A DNA stretch of 64,000 nucleotides. Source: CAWAVN01 sp963825075 (GTDB taxonomy: Bacteria; Planctomycetota; Planctomycetia; Planctomycetales; Planctomycetaceae). The translations under genes and the position numbers were made by a program. Below are positions 44,656-54,497 of this stretch, piece after piece. Location of the stretch: contig CAWGRX010000033.1 in the NCBI GenBank assembly GCA_963825075.1, positions 1 through 64,000 of the forward strand, given 5' to 3'. Numbering within the stretch: position 1 is the first letter of the stretch; each line of letters starts with the position of its first letter. The notes under the pieces were generated by a model. It saw only the letters and a program-made list of their open reading frames with translations, searched no databases and was not told the origin of the DNA.

Positions 44656-45307
44656 ATTGTTATGGTGGTCTATCAAACGGGTTTGTCATTGTACAAACGT
44701 TGCAATTGGCCGGCGGAGCCGGGCCAATGTTTCCCAGACGTTCGCCCATCACTAGGGCATTCGTCAAGACCTGTCGAGGTGGGAATTTCTGCAAGAATCG
44801 TCCGCGAATTGAAAAACTTGGAAGATTTTTGACCGACAATGGAAAGGGCAGCATCCGCCGGCGAGTGATCCACGGAGGGAAACAGTCTCGCATTGAGAGC
44901 TAATGCGAAACCATCAGCCGCTCCATCGACACATTCCATCCGCCCGACTCTCTTTGCTTCTGCCTGGGCCGGAGGTTTTGGGTATTGTGAGCCGCGCGAA
45001 GCCTGCTTCTACTTGCGATCGGGGTCCACCTGATCGTCTCCCAAACGCGGGATCACCACGCAGACACGGAGCACCTGCCCGCTCCGTTATTATCCTCACA
45101 AATGCTAAAGACCGCTCGCGAGTTCTCCGCATCAACCTTTCCACCACGTGACGGTTTACCTCGTCCTTCAAAAACTAACATTGATCAATCTTTATGTCGC
45201 CGCGAACAAACCGGACGCTGAAACATTCCGGCTGATTGGCGCACTCATTCTAAAACATCCTCTATACTTTAAGACATCCCCAAGCATTCGTTCCCTGGAG
45301 GGAATTC
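44656..45307. other. Divergent intergenic region between HAD-TreZ and sucrose-phosphate synthase
   Basis: 652 bases between two divergent sugar-metabolism genes, so it should carry both promoters. A TATACT at 45263-45268 resembles a -10 element for the synthase, but no well-spaced -35 was seen. The palindrome ATTGGCC...GGCCAAT lies at 44705-44728. ORFs here have no coding support. Confidence 0.55.
44705..44728. repeat. GC-rich palindrome
   Basis: 24 bases with perfect 7-base inverted ends ATTGGCC / GGCCAAT around CGGCGGAGCCG. Similar GGCCGGCGGAGCCGGGCC motifs occur at 63146-63165 and, in variant form, near 25346, so it belongs to a dispersed palindrome family. Confidence 0.7.
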
Positions 45308-47452
45308 ATGAAAGCCGACGATTTGAAAATCACTTTGATCAGTCTGCACGGGTTGATTCGCGCGGGCGAACCGGAGTTGGGCCGCGATGCCGACACCGGC
45401 GGGCAAGTGAAATATGTGCTGGAACTGGCGGCGGAACTCAGCCGGCATCCGCAGGTGTCTCAGGTAAATTTGCTGACCCGGCAGATTTTCGACGACCGCG
45501 TGGGACCGGATTATGCCCAACTCGAAGAGAAGATCACCGAGAACGCCAAGATCGTGCGGATTCCCTTCGGGCCCAAGCGCTATCTCCGCAAAGAAGCCCT
45601 GTGGCCTTATATTGAAGTGTTTATCGATCAGACCCTCAGCTACTTCAAACGCCACGGCCTGCCGGACATCATCCACGGCCATTATGCCGATGCCGGTTTG
45701 GCCGGGGCGCAGCTTGCTCGGCTGCTGCATGTGCCTTACATTTTCACGGGGCATTCGTTGGGGCGGGTCAAGCGGGAGCGGTTGTCGCACGGCAAAAAGA
45801 GCGAAGCCGAGTTGGAAAAGCATTACCGCTTCAGCCGGCGGATTGAAGCCGAGGAAATCGCCCTCGAAACCGCCGCGATGGTCGTCACCAGCACGAATCA
45901 GGAAGTGGAACGGCAGTATGCGATTTACGAGCATTACGTGCCGGACCGGATGGAAGTCATTCCGCCGGGCGTCGATCTTGCCGCGTTTCATCCGCCGGAA
46001 AGCGAGGAAAAGCCCCCGATTTTTAAGGAGCTTAAGCGGTTCTTGAACGAGCCGGAAAAGCCGATGATCCTCACGATGGCTCGGCCGGACGAACGCAAGA
46101 ACCTGGAGATGCTCGTCCGCGTGTTCGGCGAGAGTGAAGAGCTTCGCGAGCGGGCCAACCTCGTGATGCTGATGGGCTGCCGGGATGATCTCCGCGAGAT
46201 GGCGGCCAGCCAGCGGCGGGTGCTCAAGCACGTCTTGACGTTGATCGACGTCTATGATCTCTACGGCAAAGTCGCGTATCCCAAGCATCACCACGCCGAC
46301 GACGTTCCCGACTTATATCGCGTGGCGCATTCCACGCGGGGGGTGTTCATCAACCCGGCCCTCACGGAACCATTCGGGTTGACGCTCCTGGAAGCCGCGG
46401 GCAGCGGCGTGCCGATTGTCGCCACCAACGACGGCGGCCCCAGAGACATCGTTGCCAACTGTCAGAACGGTTTGCTCATCGATCCGCTCAATCAGGAAGA
46501 GATCGAACAGGCGCTCTTGCGAGTGCTCACGGAACCCGATCAATGGGAAGCTTGGTCGGAATGCGGTCTCTCCGGGACGCACGAGCATTATTCCTGGAAT
46601 CGCCACGCGGAACGCTATCTGCGGGATGTCGCCGACATTCTCGAACATTCCGCCACGCCCGTACTCGCGGCCAGCGGCAAACCGCGGCGGCTGCCCGAAT
46701 TCGATCGGCTGATTATCACCGATCTGGACAACACGCTTACCGGGGACGAGCGGGCGCTTGCGGAGTTCTGCGAAATCCTCCGCGGCACCGAGCAGGTCGG
46801 CTTCGGCATTGCCACCGGGCGAAGCCTCGAAAGTGCGCTGGAGCGGATCCACGAACTCAATTTGCCCACGCCCGATTTATTGGAGACCGCCGTGGGCACC
46901 GAACTGTATTACGGCGAGAAACTCACACCCGACCGTAGTTGGCGGAAGCAGATCGACTACCATTGGAAGCCGAAGGAAATCCGGGAATTGCTCGATCAGC
47001 AAGAGGGATTTTATCCGCAGGCCGAGGAAGAGCAGACGGAGTTCAAGATCAGTTACGAGTTGGATACGAAGGTCACGCCGAACATTCAGCAAATTCGCCG
47101 CATGCTTCGCGAAGCGGGGATTCGGGCGAATGTTGTGTTTTCGTTGGGGATGTATCTGGATATTATTCCCGTGCGGGCGGGCAGCGATCTGGCGATGCGG
47201 CACTTGTTGTACAAGTGGGGGTTTGCGCCGGAGCAGGTCCTCGTCGCCGGGGATTCCGGGAACGATGAAGGAATGCTCAAAGGCCGCACGCTGGGCGTCG
47301 TGGTCGGCAACTACAGCGAAGAGCTGGAGGCGCTCCGCTCGTGGCCCCGCATTTATTTTGCCGAGGCCCCGCACGCCAAAGGCATTTTGGAAGGCATCGA
47401 ATACTATCACTTTCTGGACCACATCCTAATTCCCAATGATCGGACCGAATAG
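45308..47452 (+). CDS. Sucrose-phosphate synthase with C-terminal phosphatase (HAD) domain
   Basis: Bidomain enzyme: residues 1-460 are a GT-B (GT4) glycosyltransferase with 'GRDADTGGQVKYVLELA' at the N-terminus (sucrose-synthase-family donor loop), 'HGHYADAGL', 'FTGHSLGRVKRERL' and 'NPALTEPFGLTLLEAAG' (EX7E); residues 470-710 are an S6PP-type HAD domain ('ITDLDNTLTGDE', 'GIATGRSLESAL', 'AGDSGNDEGML'). It joins UDP- or ADP-glucose to fructose-6-phosphate and may remove the phosphate to give sucrose. ATG 45308 has GGAGGG 6 bases upstream. It overlaps the amylosucrase gene by 17 bases. No regulatory site is obvious. Confidence 0.93.
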   Translation: MKADDLKITLISLHGLIRAGEPELGRDADTGGQVKYVLELAAELSRHPQVSQVNLLTRQIFDDRVGPDYAQLEEKITENAKIVRIPFGPKRYLRKEALWPYIEVFIDQTLSYFKRHGLPDIIHGHYADAGLAGAQLARLLHVPYIFTGHSLGRVKRERLSHGKKSEAELEKHYRFSRRIEAEEIALETAAMVVTSTNQEVERQYAIYEHYVPDRMEVIPPGVDLAAFHPPESEEKPPIFKELKRFLNEPEKPMILTMARPDERKNLEMLVRVFGESEELRERANLVMLMGCRDDLREMAASQRRVLKHVLTLIDVYDLYGKVAYPKHHHADDVPDLYRVAHSTRGVFINPALTEPFGLTLLEAAGSGVPIVATNDGGPRDIVANCQNGLLIDPLNQEEIEQALLRVLTEPDQWEAWSECGLSGTHEHYSWNRHAERYLRDVADILEHSATPVLAASGKPRRLPEFDRLIITDLDNTLTGDERALAEFCEILRGTEQVGFGIATGRSLESALERIHELNLPTPDLLETAVGTELYYGEKLTPDRSWRKQIDYHWKPKEIRELLDQQEGFYPQAEEEQTEFKISYELDTKVTPNIQQIRRMLREAGIRANVVFSLGMYLDIIPVRAGSDLAMRHLLYKWGFAPEQVLVAGDSGNDEGMLKGRTLGVVVGNYSEELEALRSWPRIYFAEAPHAKGILEGIEYYHFLDHILIPNDRTE

Positions 47453-49427
47453 ACCCAGCCGCAACGGCCCCCCGTCGGATCTCGATTTCGAAGCCGAACT
47501 GTCTCTTACCCGTTTGTCCCCGCGGTTGGACGCGGTCTGGGCGGAGACGGCCGCGGCGCACGACGTCATCCACCGCTTCGAGCACCGCCTCGGGCACGAA
47601 TGGCCCAAGCTGTTTGGACTTCTGTTTCAGCTTTACGGGTCGCGGTACGACTTCTTTTTTCACCTGGAACAGATTCTCTTAACCGCGGCCCGGAGTTGGG
47701 CGGCCCGGCCCGAACCGCTCAAAAACCTCGATGAGCACCGCATCCACGAGCCGAACTGGATCCAGTCCGAAACGCTCGTCGGCGGGGCTTTGTATGTGGA
47801 TCTCTTCAGCGAAAACTTGGGCCGATTGCGGGAGACGATTCCCTACTTCAAAAACCTGGGCCTGACGTATTTGCACCTCATGCCGCTGTTCGCGGTGCGG
47901 CCGGGCGACAACGACGGCGGCTACGCCATCAGCAACTATCGCTCCGTCGATCCCCGCCTGGGCACAATTGACGACCTCCGATTGCTTGCGGAAGAACTGC
48001 ACGACGCCGGCATCAACCTGGTGCTCGATTTCGTCTTCAACCACACCGCCGACGATCACGAATGGGCCCAAAAAGCCCAAGCCGGCAACCGCGAATACCA
48101 GCAGTATTATTACCTGTTTCCCGACCGCACGCTTCCCGACCAGTACGAACGCACGCTACGGGAGATTTTTCCCACTGTCCGCCGGGGCAACTTCACCTGG
48201 CACGATGGGATGCAGCGGTGGGTGTGGACGACCTTCAATAGCTTTCAGTGGGATCTGAATTACCATAATCCCTCGGTCTTCCGTTCCATGCTGGAGGAGA
48301 TGCTGTTCCTGGCGAACACCGGGGTCGATATTCTCAGGCTGGATGCGGTCGCCTTCATCTGGAAAGAAATGGGCACAAGCTGCGAAAATCTCCCCGAAGC
48401 CCACACGCTGATTAAAGCCTTCAATACGCTCGGGAGCATCGCGGCTCCCGGTCTGGTCTTTAAGTCCGAAGCCATCGTCCATCCGGATGAGGTCGTCAAA
48501 TACATCGCCGAGGATGAATGCCAACTCTCCTACAATCCTACGCTGATGGCGTTGTTATGGGAATCGCTCGCCACGCGGGAAGTGAAGCTCCTCACCAAAT
48601 CCCTCAGCCATCGGCACAAGCTCCCCAAGAACACGGCTTGGGTGAACTATCTCCGCTGCCACGATGATATCGGTTGGACCTTCGACGACCAGGACGCGGC
48701 CGAGCTGGGCATCAATGGCTACGACCATCGGCAGTTTCTCAATGCGTTTTACACCGGGCAGTTTCCCGGTTCGTTCGCGCGGGGCGTGCCGTTTCAGCAC
48801 AATCTACAAACCGGCGACATGCGGATCTCCGGGACGATGGCATCGCTCGCCGGCCTGGAGCAAGCCCTCGAAGAGGATGATCCCGAATTTGTCGAAATGG
48901 CCATCCGGCGGATTTTGCTGCTCCACGGCGTGACGCTGAGCATCGGCGGGATACCGCTCCTCTACCTGGGCGAAGAATGGGGCATGCTCAACGATTACGA
49001 CTTCGTCAAAGACCCCGCCAAAGCCGGCGACACCCGCTGGATCCACCGCCCCAAAATGAAATGGGAATACCTGGAGGAACTCAAAACGCACACGCTGACC
49101 GCCAATGCCAGCATCCACGCGCGGATTTTTCAGTCCATCCGCAAGCTGATTATGCTCCGAAAAGACCTGCCCGCCGTCGCGGGCCAGGACATGCAGCTCA
49201 TCTCGCTGGGCAATCCGCACATCCTGGGGTTCCTCCGCGTGTTTGAAGGCAACCGCCTCGTCGTGCTCGCGAACTTCTCGGACGCCCCGCAGTCCCTCCC
49301 GGGCAACACGATCCGCACCGCCGGCCTGGGTCGATTCTTCCAGGATGTCCAAACCGAAAAAACCTACGCCACCTCCGAAAGCATCGATCTGGAGCCGTAC
49401 CAACTCCTCTGGCTGCAACGGGTCTAA
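47436..49427 (+). CDS. Amylosucrase (GH13_4)
   Basis: GH13 enzyme that transfers the glucosyl part of sucrose onto an alpha-1,4-glucan. 663 residues. An N-terminal helical domain precedes the (beta/alpha)8 barrel: 'DFVFNHTADDHEWA', 'DILRLDAVAFIWKEMGTSCENLPEA' (in part; nucleophile Asp in RLDAVAF), 'KSEAIVHPDEV' (acid/base Glu) and 'LRCHDDIGW' (Asp). The 'IWKEMGT' and 'LPEAH' features are characteristic of amylosucrase rather than amylase. The ATG overlaps the synthase gene end by 17 bases, so the two are co-translated: one makes sucrose, the other uses it. Confidence 0.92.
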   Translation: MIGPNRPSRNGPPSDLDFEAELSLTRLSPRLDAVWAETAAAHDVIHRFEHRLGHEWPKLFGLLFQLYGSRYDFFFHLEQILLTAARSWAARPEPLKNLDEHRIHEPNWIQSETLVGGALYVDLFSENLGRLRETIPYFKNLGLTYLHLMPLFAVRPGDNDGGYAISNYRSVDPRLGTIDDLRLLAEELHDAGINLVLDFVFNHTADDHEWAQKAQAGNREYQQYYYLFPDRTLPDQYERTLREIFPTVRRGNFTWHDGMQRWVWTTFNSFQWDLNYHNPSVFRSMLEEMLFLANTGVDILRLDAVAFIWKEMGTSCENLPEAHTLIKAFNTLGSIAAPGLVFKSEAIVHPDEVVKYIAEDECQLSYNPTLMALLWESLATREVKLLTKSLSHRHKLPKNTAWVNYLRCHDDIGWTFDDQDAAELGINGYDHRQFLNAFYTGQFPGSFARGVPFQHNLQTGDMRISGTMASLAGLEQALEEDDPEFVEMAIRRILLLHGVTLSIGGIPLLYLGEEWGMLNDYDFVKDPAKAGDTRWIHRPKMKWEYLEELKTHTLTANASIHARIFQSIRKLIMLRKDLPAVAGQDMQLISLGNPHILGFLRVFEGNRLVVLANFSDAPQSLPGNTIRTAGLGRFFQDVQTEKTYATSESIDLEPYQLLWLQRV

Positions 49428-49659
49428 ATTTTCAGCAATCCGCATTCCGCCTTGCATCCAAGGTTCGAGCCTGTGTCCGGTGACTTCTCTTCGGGGCAGA
49501 TTTTTCGTCAAGACGCAGTTTCGAAAAACGCCGGCGAGGAAGTTACAATAGGCTTAGCTTAGAAATATTTTGAATTCCTGTTGAATCGTTGTTTAATTGG
49601 CTCGCCGCGGCAATCCGTATTATTTGCGGTTCAAAATCTTGGCGATTATAGATTGAGTT

Positions 49660-50535
49660 ATGGTCCAAAATCCCCTGCCGCTTTATACCGATCATTCCCG
49701 CTCGTATCACGAAAACAAATTCGTGTACCCCGTGCTCTCCCGGCGGAGCAAGGGCATCTCCATCGGCGTGAATCTCAACCCGGACAAAGTCTGTAACTTC
49801 GATTGCATCTACTGCCAAGTGGACCGCAGAAGCGAAGCCGAGACGCGGTTTGTGGAGATGGATCGCTTGCTGGCGGAACTCGATCACATGCTGCGGTTCG
49901 TCAAGACCGGCGAGATTTATCACGATGAAAAATTCGCGAACGTCCCCCAATCGCTCCGCCGACTGAACGACATTGCCTTCTCCGGCGACGGCGAACCGAC
50001 AACGTTCCGCAACTTCGATGAACTCATGCAGTCCGTGGCCGACCTCAAAAAGGAGCACGGCCTTGCGGACGTCAAAATGGTCCTCATCACCAATGCGAGC
50101 ATGTTCCACCGACCGGCGGTGAAATTGGGCTTGGAAATTCTCGATCAAAACAACGGCGAAATCTGGGCCAAGCTCGACGCCGGCACCGAAAGCTATTACC
50201 AGCTTGTGGAGCGGACGAAAATCCCGTTTCGGCAGGTGCTCGATAACATCACCGCCGCCGCTTTGGTTCGCCCGTTGGTGATTCAAACCCTGTTCATGCG
50301 GATTGAAAACGTGCCCCCCGCGCCTAAGGAAATCGCCGCCTACTGCGAGCGTCTCAAGGAAGTCACAAAAGCCGGCGGCCGGTTAAAGCTCATCCAGATC
50401 TATACCATCGCCCGCCAACCCGCCGAGTCCTACGTCGCTCCCCTCACGGACGCCGAGGTGGACGCGATCGCCGAAACAGTCGCCCAAGAAACCTGCTTAT
50501 CCGTGGAACACTACTACGGCTCGAGCGCCGCCTAG
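49660..50535 (+). CDS. Radical SAM protein
   Basis: The motif 'CNFDCIYC' (CxxxCxxC, about residues 46-53) binds the 4Fe-4S cluster, and 'FSGDGEPT' near residue 109 matches the glycine-rich SAM-binding strand. 'MVLITNAS' and 'WAKLDAGTES' continue the TIM-barrel pattern. About 291 residues with no auxiliary cluster domain apparent. The reaction is not predictable from the sequence. It is preceded by a 232-base gap with no other features. Confidence 0.85.
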   Translation: MVQNPLPLYTDHSRSYHENKFVYPVLSRRSKGISIGVNLNPDKVCNFDCIYCQVDRRSEAETRFVEMDRLLAELDHMLRFVKTGEIYHDEKFANVPQSLRRLNDIAFSGDGEPTTFRNFDELMQSVADLKKEHGLADVKMVLITNASMFHRPAVKLGLEILDQNNGEIWAKLDAGTESYYQLVERTKIPFRQVLDNITAAALVRPLVIQTLFMRIENVPPAPKEIAAYCERLKEVTKAGGRLKLIQIYTIARQPAESYVAPLTDAEVDAIAETVAQETCLSVEHYYGSSAA

Positions 50536-50562
50536 GCTCGCTCGATAAATAATTGTCGTATT

Positions 50563-50649
50563 TATTAGCCGCAGGGGGGCACCGCCCGCAGGGTGGTCCG
50601 CCCCGGTTGAGGGAGATAACCGGACGCTAGCGCGTTCCGGCTGATGAAT
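50563..50649. repeat. Second copy of the dispersed palindromic element
   Basis: Carries TTAGCCGCAGGGGGGC... and, inverted, CCGGACGCTAGCGCGTTCCGG then CTGATGAAT. The same half-elements occur at 27521-27618. It ends about 50 bases before the LRR gene start. Confidence 0.75.
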
Positions 50650-50698
50650 CGGACAGTCATTTCTCGAACGGTCCTTAATATCCCAAAGGACTTCCGCC

Positions 50699-51760
50699 AT
50701 GTCCGAAAGCAAAAGTCCCACCGAAGAAAAACCCAAACACCGGGGCGTTTTGTTGTGGACAATGGTCGCGGTCGCCGGGGCTCTAATCATCGCCGCTCTC
50801 GTGGTTCCCGTCTGGCAGCGAGTCAGACGCATCGATCAAATCAAAGCCGCGGGCGGTCATGTCGATTTTCACAAGACGCAGCCAGATTGGGTGTATGACC
50901 TATTGAGCGAACATTTCACCCAGGGATTGGAACCATTGCAATCAGTGGATTTGCCATTTGGTGCTTACGAACGAATTTCGTTTGACGTCCTTGTTTTTGT
51001 CAGGGGGGAAAATCAACTGGAATACTTCAACGTTGAAAGCGATCGGTTCGGCAATAAAGAGTTCGCAGAGTTGGCAAGACTATCTTCCCTTGAGATTCTC
51101 GGTTTGGAGAGCAATGCCATCAATGATATTGGCATTAAGCATCTTGCAAAGTTGAAGAATCTTGCGATGCTAGTCTTAGATGGGTGCCACATCACCGATG
51201 GAGCATTTGAATATATCGGAAAACTCAAACATTTGCGCTATCTGAGGATTGGTCAGGCCGACATCAACGGGAGCGGTTTGCGGCATCTTGTCAACTGCAC
51301 CGACCTGGACCACATATTACTGAGCTACACGAAGCTGGAAGATGGTGCCTGTAAACATTTTGCCTTGCTACCCAAGCTATACTACCTCGAAGTAAGCCAT
51401 GCGAAACTTTCAGATACGGGTGTAAGTTACCTACGCAACGTGAAGGGGCTCACGATTCTCGAACTTGCCCATAACCGCATCCAAGGGTCCGGTTTTAATG
51501 GTTACGGCAACGCGTCAAGGCTCACGTCGCTAAATCTCAGCAACTGCCCGGTGACAAACGAAGCGGTTGCTGCTTTATGTCGGCTTCCGAAGCTATCCGA
51601 TCTCTATATGGCTCAAACGCCGATTGACGATTCCTGCATTGAATCGATTCGAAAGATGAGATGTCTGGAATTATTAAACCTACAGGGAACCAAGATCACT
51701 CCCGAAGGCATCGCGAAGCTTCGGAAGTCGTTGCCGGATTGCAGAATCTATGCGGACTGA
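50699..51760 (+). CDS. Membrane-anchored leucine-rich-repeat protein
   Basis: 353 residues. One membrane helix (about 19-40) is followed by a soluble domain with at least eight leucine-rich repeats of about 24 residues ('LEILGLESNAINDIGIKHL', 'LAMLVLDGCHITDGAFEYI', and so on), the cysteine-containing type seen in bacterial LRRs. It probably mediates protein-protein contact. Codon use is AT-richer than its neighbours, suggesting acquired DNA. ATG 50699 has AAAGGA 9 bases upstream. Confidence 0.85.
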   Translation: MSESKSPTEEKPKHRGVLLWTMVAVAGALIIAALVVPVWQRVRRIDQIKAAGGHVDFHKTQPDWVYDLLSEHFTQGLEPLQSVDLPFGAYERISFDVLVFVRGENQLEYFNVESDRFGNKEFAELARLSSLEILGLESNAINDIGIKHLAKLKNLAMLVLDGCHITDGAFEYIGKLKHLRYLRIGQADINGSGLRHLVNCTDLDHILLSYTKLEDGACKHFALLPKLYYLEVSHAKLSDTGVSYLRNVKGLTILELAHNRIQGSGFNGYGNASRLTSLNLSNCPVTNEAVAALCRLPKLSDLYMAQTPIDDSCIESIRKMRCLELLNLQGTKITPEGIAKLRKSLPDCRIYAD

Positions 51761-51948
51761 GCTTCCGGTTTTACCGGTTGGCTGACATTGGGAAACGGGT
51801 CAAACTCCGGCGAGTGGGGGTTTGGAAACGCGTTTGCGTTTTCCGCAACGGGGCGGGGGGTATCTGCATCAGGGGGTGGGAGAATTCGCGACTGGGGGCT
51901 TGTGTTTCGTCGGCGCTCCGGGCAGCATGGAGAAAAGATTGATGCCTG

Positions 51949-52635
51949 ATGGCCACCTTGATCGACCCGCCGGCGCACCGACTCCGAGAACCCGCACCCA
52001 TGCTCGCCATTGCTTCCGACATTCTCCCGCAGACTTCGCTCAGTTACGTCGCCTTCCGCATCGCGTTTTGCGAAACGCTGGAACGCATCACCCTCGCCAA
52101 GCAGGTCGGCGGGCACATCGACGGGTTTGGGTATTTGACGGAAGTCCCGTTTCTTGGAGCCGTGCCCCCGCGGGTGCAGCTCGATTTGCTGGCGGAGACC
52201 TGGGCCAAGCATCTGTCCGAAATGCCCGAAGAAGCCACGCTGCTCGATGAGAGCGTGATCTATGCGATCTGTGAAACGGCGGCGCATTTGGCGGACCATC
52301 AACCGAACGCCGTGCGCGGCTTTCTGCGGGGCGGCCCGTTGGAAGTCGATCTGCGGATCGACCATCGCCTGGCCGGGGAGCTGCAAGGGTTGCATCTCAA
52401 TCTTTCCAACGCGGGCGATTTTTTGATGATCAGCCAGTTCGAGGACATCCCCCCGGACGAGGCCCGCTCGCTCAAAGCCCAGTTCGGGTTGGAGGAAGAT
52501 CGGCTCGAACCGATGTTTGAAGTCCTCGGCCGCTGGCACCCGTTGCCGGAGTTCCTCGGCAACCTGCACGGACTGCTGTTGCCGCGAGAAATCGAACGCG
52601 CCGGCCTGGTTTTGGATGTCCCACTCCCGGCGTAG
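51949..52635 (+). CDS. Conserved hypothetical protein (about 228 aa)
   Basis: Not recognised. Largely helical, cytoplasmic, with no signal or membrane segment: 'FRIAFCETLERITLAKQVGG', 'LLAETWAKHLSEMPEEATLLDES', 'FLRGGPLEVDLRIDHRLA'. The start is uncertain; ATG 51949 is preceded by GGAGAAAAG at some distance. The reverse-strand ORF over the same bases (51748-52740) is judged a shadow because its product lacks any recognisable pattern. Confidence 0.6.
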   Translation: MATLIDPPAHRLREPAPMLAIASDILPQTSLSYVAFRIAFCETLERITLAKQVGGHIDGFGYLTEVPFLGAVPPRVQLDLLAETWAKHLSEMPEEATLLDESVIYAICETAAHLADHQPNAVRGFLRGGPLEVDLRIDHRLAGELQGLHLNLSNAGDFLMISQFEDIPPDEARSLKAQFGLEEDRLEPMFEVLGRWHPLPEFLGNLHGLLLPREIERAGLVLDVPLPA

Positions 52636-53055
52636 CTTGCGTAAACCGGCCGATTGCCCCAAAGTCCGCCTTTCCGCAAATCGCGGAAAATGATAAAAGT
52701 GGTAACCACGAAACACACGAATGACACGAAAACGGTTCACTCTTTACGCAAGCCTATAGGAGCGGATTCCACATCAATTTACGGACGCTCTGGCAACTTG
52801 TTGCAAATTATGTAGTAGATGCAAAGAGTTTTTTGGAACATTAATCTTCGCTAATCCACGCTAATCGAGCAGAGATTATGAATTAGCGAAGATTAGTGTG
52901 AATTAGTGTTCCACTTTTCAAAACGCGATTTTGATGATCTCCCGTTCTTGAAAACTTTCGTCTTTCTCTTTTTGGTTCCGCCCAAGGCCGGTTTGTGCGT
53001 GGTTAACCTTTTTGAGTGACTCATCGACTTTGCACTTCCCAAGGAGGGGATGGTG
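52636..53055. other. Intergenic region with inverted repeat
   Basis: 420 bases without a supported gene. It contains the perfect 13-base inverted repeat at 52843-52894 and an ACCACGAAACACACGAATGA tract near 52702, a motif type that recurs before 58500 and 60880. The promoter of the GlmU-like gene should be in its last part; a strong AAGGAGG precedes that start. Confidence 0.6.
52843..52894. repeat. Perfect 13-base inverted repeat
   Basis: AATCTTCGCTAAT (52843-52855) and ATTAGCGAAGATT (52882-52894) are exact inverse complements separated by 26 bases, with extra ATTAG copies nearby. A related GAAGATTAGTG tract occurs near 60962. It could form a hairpin. Confidence 0.8.
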
Positions 53056-54366
53056 ATGCAAATCGCATTTTTTGAAGATGCCTCGGCCCGGCAGTTTGCT
53101 CCAATCGCTTTAACGCGGCCCGTCTTCGAGCTAATCTGCGGACATTTTAGCCTCCGTGAGCGCTGGCAATGCGTGCGGGCTTTGGAAGCGGAAAAGGACG
53201 AGTGGGGGGCGTTTGTCAGGCCCGAGCTGGCGGAAACTTACCGCGAAAGCCGGCCGGAGTTCGCCGTGAATGATGTGAGTTGGCTGTACGGCGATTCCAC
53301 GCTGCTCATCAACGGTCGCTGGCTGGCCGATCCAAAGACGCTCGAAAACTTGACGGTCGATGAAGTCGCCGTCGTGGGCGAGACCGTTGTTGCGCTGCAT
53401 GTCGATCCGCTGGAAGCTCCGCTGTTGGACTCAGGCAATTGGGACCGAGCGCTTGCGGAGATTTCTCAAAGTCGGCGGCGGGTGGAATTGCCGGGGGTGC
53501 TCTTAAATTATCCCTGGGATCTGGTGCATCAGAACCCCCGGCAGATCGCGGCGGACTTTCGGCTCAGGGGTTTGGGCGGACAATTTTCGAAGTTGGGGCC
53601 GCAGGTCGCTTTGATGGGGCCCGTGGAAAACGTGTTTGTCGATTCCTCGGCGGAGCTGCATCCGTTCGTCGTCTTGGACGCCCGAAAGGGGCCGATTTCG
53701 ATTCAAGCCGGGGCCGTCGTCCAGCCCTTCACGCGGATCGAAGGCCCCTGCCACATCGGCCGCGAAGCCCAATTGTTCCGGGCCCACGTAAAAGAAGGCA
53801 GCACCATTGGCCCGGTCTGCCGAGTGGGGGGCGAGATCGAAGCCTCGATCCTGCACGGCTATGCGAACAAATATCACGAAGGCTTTCTGGGGCACAGCTA
53901 TGTCGGCCCGTGGACCAACCTGGGGGCACTGACCACCAACAGCGATCTCAAAAGCGATTACTCCCCCGTGCGGGTGCCTTTGACCGGCGATGTCTTGGAG
54001 ACCGAGCACACGAAAGTCGGCTGCTTCATTGGGGACCACACGAAAACCGCTATCGGCAGCTTGTTCAACACCGGGTCTTCCATCGGCGTGATGTGCCTGA
54101 TCCTGCCCGGCGGCGAACTCTTGCCCAAGCACGTGCCTTCCTTCACGCGGATTTGGCACGGCGAACTCTCGGAGGGTTGGGATCTCAACCGCAGCCTGGA
54201 AACGGTCCGCACCGTCATGGCGCGCCGAGGCGTGGAACTCACCGCCGCCGAGGAACGCCTCTTGAGGCAATTGGAGCGCCAAACCTGGGCCGAGCGCGAA
54301 ACCGCCCTCCGCCGCAGCGCCCGCAAGCGATCTCAAAGCCGTGAAACGATGCCCAAAGCGGCATAA
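53056..54366 (+). CDS. GlmU-like sugar nucleotidyltransferase with left-handed beta-helix
   Basis: The first 190 residues are a nucleotidyltransferase-like region ('IALTRPVFELICGHFSLRERW') and residues 195-370 have hexapeptide repeats of an LbH acyltransferase-like domain ('IGREAQLFRAHVKEGSTIGP', 'LGHSYVGPWTNLGALTTNSD'). The family is annotated as putative sugar nucleotidyl- or GlmU-like; the exact sugar is unknown. The C-terminal 70 residues are helical and basic. Start is the second ATG (53056) because AAGGAGG is 8 bases upstream; the first (53050) would be too close to it. Confidence 0.85.
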   Translation: MQIAFFEDASARQFAPIALTRPVFELICGHFSLRERWQCVRALEAEKDEWGAFVRPELAETYRESRPEFAVNDVSWLYGDSTLLINGRWLADPKTLENLTVDEVAVVGETVVALHVDPLEAPLLDSGNWDRALAEISQSRRRVELPGVLLNYPWDLVHQNPRQIAADFRLRGLGGQFSKLGPQVALMGPVENVFVDSSAELHPFVVLDARKGPISIQAGAVVQPFTRIEGPCHIGREAQLFRAHVKEGSTIGPVCRVGGEIEASILHGYANKYHEGFLGHSYVGPWTNLGALTTNSDLKSDYSPVRVPLTGDVLETEHTKVGCFIGDHTKTAIGSLFNTGSSIGVMCLILPGGELLPKHVPSFTRIWHGELSEGWDLNRSLETVRTVMARRGVELTAAEERLLRQLERQTWAERETALRRSARKRSQSRETMPKAA

Positions 54367-54497
54367 GAATCGCACGCTTCCCCGATCGAAAATCGTCGTT
54401 CACAGTGGCGATTTCGCATCGGAATATGTTAATGTTACGAAAGAGGATTCCGTTGTGATGAAGGGAATTGTTCCCCGCGCAATGAGAGGAAGATTTC

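Noticed and set aside
45236..45268. Promoter TTGGCG / TATACT before the sucrose-phosphate synthase
   Set aside because: The spacer would be 21 bases, too long for a normal sigma-70-type promoter; kept only as a possible -10.
51748..52740. 330-aa reverse ORF
   Set aside because: Competes with the forward ORF 51949-52635, whose composition is more protein-like; neither is recognised, so the forward call is kept only at moderate confidence.
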